DNA of 64,000 nucleotides. Origin: Mesorhizobium_K sp040049215 (lineage in GTDB: Bacteria > Pseudomonadota > Alphaproteobacteria > Rhizobiales > Rhizobiaceae). This document shows, one piece after another, positions 59,958-64,000 of the stretch (positions within the stretch are counted from its first letter, which is position 1; each line of letters starts with the position of its first letter). Made by a program: the position numbers and the translations under genes. The notes below the pieces were generated by a model that worked only from the letters and a program-made list of their open reading frames with translations, ran no database searches and had not been told where the DNA came from. The DNA lies in the NCBI RefSeq assembly GCF_040049215.1, contig NZ_JBDZDN010000001.1, positions 1,302,001 through 1,366,000 of the forward strand, written 5' to 3'.

Positions 59958-60845
59958 CTAATGCGTGTTGTGCAGGAACTGCTTCAGCCGTTCCGATTTC
60001 GGCGCGCCGAATATCTGGTCCGGCGGCCCCTCTTCCTCGACCAGCCCGTTATAGAGATAGACGACATGCGTCGCGACCCTGCTGGCGAACTTCATTTCAT
60101 GGGTGACGAGGATCATGGTGCGGCCCTCGAGCGCGAGATCGCCGATCACCTTCAGCACCTCGCCGACAAGTTCCGGATCAAGTGCGGAGGTCGGCTCGTC
60201 GAACAGCATGACGCGGGGTTCGATGGCGAGCGCCCTGGCGATCGCGCCGCGCTGCTGCTGGCCGCCCGACAGGAACGCCGGATAGACGTCGCGCTTCTCG
60301 GCCAGGCCGACGCGCGCAAGCAGCCGCTCCCCGTTGGCGACGGCCTCTTCGCGCTTGACGCCGAGCACGTGGATGGGCACCTCGATAACGTTCTCGATCA
60401 GCGTCATGTGGCTCCACAGGTTGAAATTCTGGAACACCATGCCGAGCTTCGAGCGGATGCGCTCGATCTGGCGGCGGTCGGCCGGCACTGTATGGCCGTG
60501 GCTGTCCGCCTTGAGCCTGATCTCCTCGCCATTGACCCTGATCAGCCCGCTGGTCGGATTCTCAAGGCAGTTGATGCAGCGAAGCAGCGTCGACTTGCCC
60601 GAGCCCGAACCGCCGATGATGGCAACGACATCACCGTCCTTCGCCGACAGCGAGACGCCCTTCAGCACCTCGAGCTGGCCGAACTTCTTGTGCAGGTTTT
60701 CGATATGGATGGCTTCGGCCGCGCCGTCCGGCGCATCCTTCGCGGCAGATGGCGCGGCGGCGACCTTCGTCACGTCGACCGACCTGCGCTTCGCTTTGCC
60801 GCCTTTGGAAATCCCTGACCCATCACCCTGTCGCAAACGCTTCAC
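59958..60845 (-). CDS. Polar amino acid ABC transporter ATP-binding protein
   Basis: 295 residues. A 45-residue basic/Ala-rich N-terminal extension precedes the HisP-like domain. Walker A GGSGSGKSTLLRCINCLE, Q-loop VFQNFNLWSHMTLIENV, signature LSGGQQQRGAIARALA (Gly in place of the usual Val), Walker B VMLFDEPTSALDPELV and H-loop LVTHEMKFASRV. GTG start at 60845 is tentative; a later start closer to the domain is conceivable. First gene of the minus-strand transport operon, divergent from the dimethylargininase-like gene. Confidence 0.88.
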   Translation of the reverse strand: MKRLRQGDGSGISKGGKAKRRSVDVTKVAAAPSAAKDAPDGAAEAIHIENLHKKFGQLEVLKGVSLSAKDGDVVAIIGGSGSGKSTLLRCINCLENPTSGLIRVNGEEIRLKADSHGHTVPADRRQIERIRSKLGMVFQNFNLWSHMTLIENVIEVPIHVLGVKREEAVANGERLLARVGLAEKRDVYPAFLSGGQQQRGAIARALAIEPRVMLFDEPTSALDPELVGEVLKVIGDLALEGRTMILVTHEMKFASRVATHVVYLYNGLVEEEGPPDQIFGAPKSERLKQFLHNTH

Positions 60846-60959
60846 CTTTGTCAGGATGGACCGGCCCGCTTGCCGCCGTCAACCCGCCTTCTGTGGCTCT
60901 TGCGAGTGTCTAGACGGCATGTTTATTGGCTGTTTTTCGGCTCGCCCGGAGGGAACGGA

Positions 60960-61847
60960 ATGAACATCCAGCTGCAGCGGCAATATGGTTCGCAGTCAAT
61001 GGCTGCGCCGCTCGAGCGCGTGCTGATGCGTTCGGCGGCAAGCGCCATGCGCCACGCGAAGCCGGCCGAATGGCACTACGGCCCGGGCTTCGACTGGGCA
61101 CGCGCGGCGGCCCAGCACAAAACCTTTTCCGATCTCGTCGCCGCCTCCGGGGCGGAGGTCGAATGGCTGACGGACGAGGACGACGGGCTCGCCGATTCCG
61201 TCTTTACGCACGATCCGTCGCTGGTCACCGACCACGGCGCGGTCATCCTGTCGATGGGCAAGGCGCTCAGGCGCCCTGAGCCCGGCTTGCACGAGCAGGC
61301 CTACCGCCGGATGGCCGTTCCAATACTCGGCCGCATCGAGCCCCCGGGCACGGTCGAGGGTGGCGACTGCGTCTGGGTCGACGCCAAGACGCTGGCGATC
61401 GGACGCGGGGTCCGCACCAACGAGGCCGGCATCCGCCAGATGTCCGCGTTGCTTGCGCCGCATGGCGTCGAGGTGCTCGGCTACGACTTGCCGCTGTGGC
61501 ATGGCGAAGAGGCCTGCCTGCATCTGATGTCGGTGATCAGCCCCCTGGCCGACGACCTGGCGCTGGTCCATTCGCCGCTGCTGCCCGCCGCCTTCTATCA
61601 GTTGCTCAAGGCGCGCGGCATAAGGCTGGTCGAAGGCGACGCCCGGGAATTCCACGACAGTTTCGGCCTCAGCCTGAACGTGCTGCCCACCGCCCCGCGC
61701 GAGGTGATCGCCGTCGCCGGCTTCCCCAAGACCACCGCGGCGATGGAGGCCGCGGGCTGCCGTGTCAGGACATTCGAGGCGGACGCGCTCTGCATCGCCT
61801 GCGAAGGCGGGCCGACCTGCCTGACCAGGCCGGTGTGGCGGTCATGA
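60960..61847 (+). CDS. Dimethylargininase/amidinotransferase-family hydrolase
   Basis: 295 residues of the guanidino-group modifying fold. Landmarks: PSLVTDHGAVILSMG, PPGTVEGGDCVWVDAKTLA, GRGVRTNEAGIRQMSALL, CLHLMSVISPLADDLALVHS with the catalytic His, and CEGGPTCLTRPVW with the nucleophilic Cys near the C terminus. DDAH enzymes convert N-omega-methylarginines to citrulline plus methylamines; other members act on arginine. ATG at 60960 follows GGAGGG. Overlaps the ThDP gene by 4 nt. Located beside an amino acid ABC transporter, consistent with use of imported guanidino compounds. Confidence 0.85.
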   Translation: MNIQLQRQYGSQSMAAPLERVLMRSAASAMRHAKPAEWHYGPGFDWARAAAQHKTFSDLVAASGAEVEWLTDEDDGLADSVFTHDPSLVTDHGAVILSMGKALRRPEPGLHEQAYRRMAVPILGRIEPPGTVEGGDCVWVDAKTLAIGRGVRTNEAGIRQMSALLAPHGVEVLGYDLPLWHGEEACLHLMSVISPLADDLALVHSPLLPAAFYQLLKARGIRLVEGDAREFHDSFGLSLNVLPTAPREVIAVAGFPKTTAAMEAAGCRVRTFEADALCIACEGGPTCLTRPVWRS

Positions 61848-63424
61848 CCACGCTCGGCGAAGCGCTGATCGGTCTGCTCGAAGCGCACGGCGTCGACACG
61901 GTGTTCGGCATTCCGGGCGTGCACACGGTCGAGCTCTACCGCGGGCTGGCGGGCTCGAGGATCCGCCATGTCACGCCGCGCCACGAACAGGGCGCGGGCT
62001 TCATGGCCGACGGCTACGCGCGCGCTTCGGGCAGGCCCGGCGTCGCCTTCGTCATCACCGGGCCGGGTCTCACCAACACGATCACCGCCATGGGACAGGC
62101 GCGCGCCGATTCCGTACCGATGCTCGTCATCTCCGGCGTCAACGCGACCGATACGCTGGGCAAAGGTCTCGGCCATCTGCACGAACTGCCTGACCAGCGC
62201 GGCATGATGGAGAAGGTGGCGCTGTCGTCGCGCCGCATCGCCAGGCCCGAAGAACTGCCGGGCGCGCTGGCCGACGCCTTCTCCCTCTTCGCCGGCGCAC
62301 GGCCGGGGCCGGTCCATATCGAGATTCCGATCGATGTGATGGCCATGCCGGCGGACGCTCTTGCGCCGCTGCCGGTGATCGCCGGGCCGCCTGCGCCCGA
62401 CGCGGCGCAGATCGCGCGGGCAGCGGCACTTGCCGGCAACGCCTCCCGCCCGCTGATCCTCGCCGGCGGCGGCGCGAAAATGGCGGAGGCGGCCCTCAGG
62501 CGCCTCGCCGAAACCCTGGACGCGCCGGTGGTGCTCACGGCGAATGCGCGGGGCCTGCTCCACGCCCACAAGCTCGCCGTGCCCGCGAGCCCGAGCCTGA
62601 AATCCGTGCGCCGGCTGATCGATGGGGCCGATCTGGTCATTGCGCTGGGCACCGAACTCGGGCCGACCGAATACGACATGTATGGCGACGGCGGCTTCGT
62701 CCTGCCCAAAAATCTCATCCGCATCGACATCGACGCCGCGCAACTGGCGCGCCATCCGGCCGCCGTCGCGATCGAGGCGGATGCCGAGGCGGCCACGGAC
62801 GCGCTGTTTGTAGCTTTGCCCGGCGTGCGATCGGGGGACGGGTCCGGCACTGCGCGCGCGGCCGCCGCTCGAAACGCCGCCCGCGCCGAACTGCCCGCCT
62901 ACATGCAAGCGCAGCTCGAGGCGGTCGAGACGATCCGCGACACGCTTCCCGGCTCGATCATCGTCGGCGATTCCACGCAGCCGATCTATGCTGCCAATCT
63001 CTATTACGACCACGACCGGCCGGCCGGCTGGTTTAACGCCGCGACCGGTTTCGGGGCGCTGGGATATGGGCCGCCGGCCGCGATCGGCGCGGCACTTGCA
63101 GTGCCGGACGCCACGGTCGTCTGCCTCTCGGGCGACGGCGGCTTCCAGTTCTCGCTGCCGGAGCTCGGCGCGGCGGTGGATGCGGGCGCGCCGGTCATCT
63201 TCGTCATCTGGAACAATCGCGGCTACCGCGAGATCGAGACCTCGATGCGTGACGTCGGCGTCGAGCCGGTCGGCGTTTCGCCGGCGCCGCCTGATTTCCG
63301 CAAAATCGCCGAAGCCTACGGCATCTCCGCCGAGTGGCTCGGCTCACCCGCCGGACTGTCCGAGGCCCTCCTGCGTGCCAGTGCGGCGAAAAAGCCCTAT
63401 CTCATCGAAATCGCGGTGGATTGA
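61844..63424 (+). CDS. ThDP-dependent 2-oxo acid decarboxylase/synthase, AruI-like (5-guanidino-2-oxopentanoate decarboxylase type)
   Basis: 526 residues. Three ThDP-family domains: PYR domain with IPGVHTVELYRGL and catalytic Glu in TPRHEQGAGFMADGYAR; middle domain (PLILAGGGAKMAEAALRRLA); PP domain with the cofactor motif LSGDGGFQFSLPELG ending in VIWNNRGY. It looks like acetolactate-synthase relatives annotated as 5-guanidino-2-oxopentanoate decarboxylase (AruI), which turns 2-ketoarginine into 4-guanidinobutanal. No arginine transaminase (AruH) is in the window. ATG at 61844 overlapping the previous TGA. Confidence 0.8.
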   Translation: MTTLGEALIGLLEAHGVDTVFGIPGVHTVELYRGLAGSRIRHVTPRHEQGAGFMADGYARASGRPGVAFVITGPGLTNTITAMGQARADSVPMLVISGVNATDTLGKGLGHLHELPDQRGMMEKVALSSRRIARPEELPGALADAFSLFAGARPGPVHIEIPIDVMAMPADALAPLPVIAGPPAPDAAQIARAAALAGNASRPLILAGGGAKMAEAALRRLAETLDAPVVLTANARGLLHAHKLAVPASPSLKSVRRLIDGADLVIALGTELGPTEYDMYGDGGFVLPKNLIRIDIDAAQLARHPAAVAIEADAEAATDALFVALPGVRSGDGSGTARAAAARNAARAELPAYMQAQLEAVETIRDTLPGSIIVGDSTQPIYAANLYYDHDRPAGWFNAATGFGALGYGPPAAIGAALAVPDATVVCLSGDGGFQFSLPELGAAVDAGAPVIFVIWNNRGYREIETSMRDVGVEPVGVSPAPPDFRKIAEAYGISAEWLGSPAGLSEALLRASAAKKPYLIEIAVD

Positions 63425-63427
63425 GCG

Positions 63428-64000
63428 ATGGCGGGCGCGTTTCACGGCAGGACGGTAGTGGTGACGGGCGGCACAGGCGCACTCGGCGCCGCCGTGCTCG
63501 ACAAGCTGCTCGACGAGGGCGCCATTTGCCACGTGCCGACCAGCCATGCTGCCTCACCCAAGGGATTCGCCTTTGCCAGGCACGGGCGCGTCACGCTCTC
63601 GGCCAATGTCGAACTCGGCGATCCGACGTCCGTCGAGGCCTTTTACGCAACCATCCCGGACCTGTGGGCCTCGATCCACTGCGCAGGCGGCTTCGCGATG
63701 TCGCCACTTGGCCAACCAGGTTCGGACGCTTCGGACGACATTTTTGCCGGCATGATGGACGCCAACGCGCGAACCGCCTTTCTCTGCTGCCGCGCCGCGG
63801 CGCGCGCGATGCTCGCCTCGGGCACGGCGGGCCGCATCGTCAACGTCACCGCGCGGCCGGGGCTTGACCCGCGCAGGGGTGCCGGTATGTCCGCCTACAC
63901 GGCGAGCAAGGCGGCGGTCGCCGCGATCACCGTGACGCTCGCTGAAGAACTGAAGGGCGACGGCATCCTCGTCAACGCGGTTGCGCCATCGACGCTCGAT
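63428..64000 (+). CDS. Short-chain dehydrogenase/reductase, 3' partial
   Basis: The first 191 residues are in the window and the gene runs off the end. TVVVTGGTGALGAAVLDKLL carries the cofactor loop, ASIHCAGGFAM the NAG-like motif, RIVNVTARPGLDP the Ser/Thr region and SAYTASKAAVAAITVTLAEE the YxxxK active site, followed by ILVNAVAPSTLD. ATG at 63428, 3 nt after the ThDP gene's stop, so it is operonic. It could reduce or oxidise the aldehyde or alcohol arising from the decarboxylase, which is inference. Confidence 0.88.
   Translation, partial: MAGAFHGRTVVVTGGTGALGAAVLDKLLDEGAICHVPTSHAASPKGFAFARHGRVTLSANVELGDPTSVEAFYATIPDLWASIHCAGGFAMSPLGQPGSDASDDIFAGMMDANARTAFLCCRAAARAMLASGTAGRIVNVTARPGLDPRRGAGMSAYTASKAAVAAITVTLAEELKGDGILVNAVAPSTLD

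Overview
This 64 kb window is GC-rich, densely packed chromosomal DNA. The gene content points to an alphaproteobacterium of the Rhizobiales, probably Phyllobacteriaceae (Mesorhizobium/Aminobacter-like): many ABC uptake operons, chained ATGA/GTGA start-stop overlaps, TTG and GTG starts, an EcfG-type promoter, a bacterial trimethylamine monooxygenase and a lasso-leader-like small peptide. No rRNA, tRNA, CRISPR array, transposase or phage gene was seen. The species assignment is inference.

Layout. 1-1.3 kb: 3' end of a Cys-rich repeat protein. 1.4-11.6 kb: amino-sugar module made of two divergent operons, nagA-SIS-gntR-nagK (minus) and murQ plus a CUT1 sugar ABC transporter and an oxidoreductase (plus), with two inverted copies of a 20-bp operator-like motif between them. 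11.7-26.1 kb: the most unusual locus. It holds an FAH-family hydrolase, ferredoxin-NADP reductase, hyuAB hydantoinase/oxoprolinase genes, a glycolipid-binding-domain protein, and an overlapping operon of a MarR regulator, an AA_synth-family protein, an ApbE-like UPF0280 protein, a 6-hydroxynicotinate-reductase-like protein, a fused [2Fe-2S]/Mo hydroxylase and its FAD subunit; nicotinamidase (pncA) is divergent. I read it as a candidate N-heteroaromatic (nicotinate-like) route: nicotinamide deamidation, ring hydroxylation, ring reduction, lactam opening. Near-identical palindromes lie upstream of both hyuA and the Mo-hydroxylase operon.

26-34.3 kb: a branched-chain-type (HAAT) ABC transporter, a 45-codon AT-rich small membrane ORF, a RIME-like palindromic repeat, an orphan antitoxin-like gene, a multi-pass membrane protein of unknown function, and pncB. 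34.5-41.4 kb: methylated-amine module with an XRE/cupin regulator, tmm, a SnoaL-like protein and a TMAO/betaine-type ABC transporter (tmoWVX-like, with a fused double permease). 41.5-56 kb: mixed housekeeping and envelope genes: degenerate-GGDEF/EAL protein, D,D-carboxypeptidase, DoxX, an EcfG-type promoter ahead of a DUF982 gene and a 45-aa Pro-rich peptide, Ca2+/H+ antiporter, DedA, an orphan lasso-leader-like RiPP precursor, SMP-30 lactonase, SDR, mepA, an SDR-queG-GST operon, uppP, TauE/SafE and an NDUFA9-like protein. 56.4-64 kb: polar amino acid ABC transporter with an Ldh-family dehydrogenase, divergent from a dimethylargininase-like hydrolase, an AruI-like ThDP decarboxylase and an SDR cut by the window edge; this looks like guanidino-compound catabolism.

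Within each catabolic block, transporter, regulator and enzymes sit together. In three of the four ABC systems a strong stem-loop follows the binding-protein gene, which would let the binding protein accumulate above the membrane components. All functional calls rest on motif recognition without database searches.
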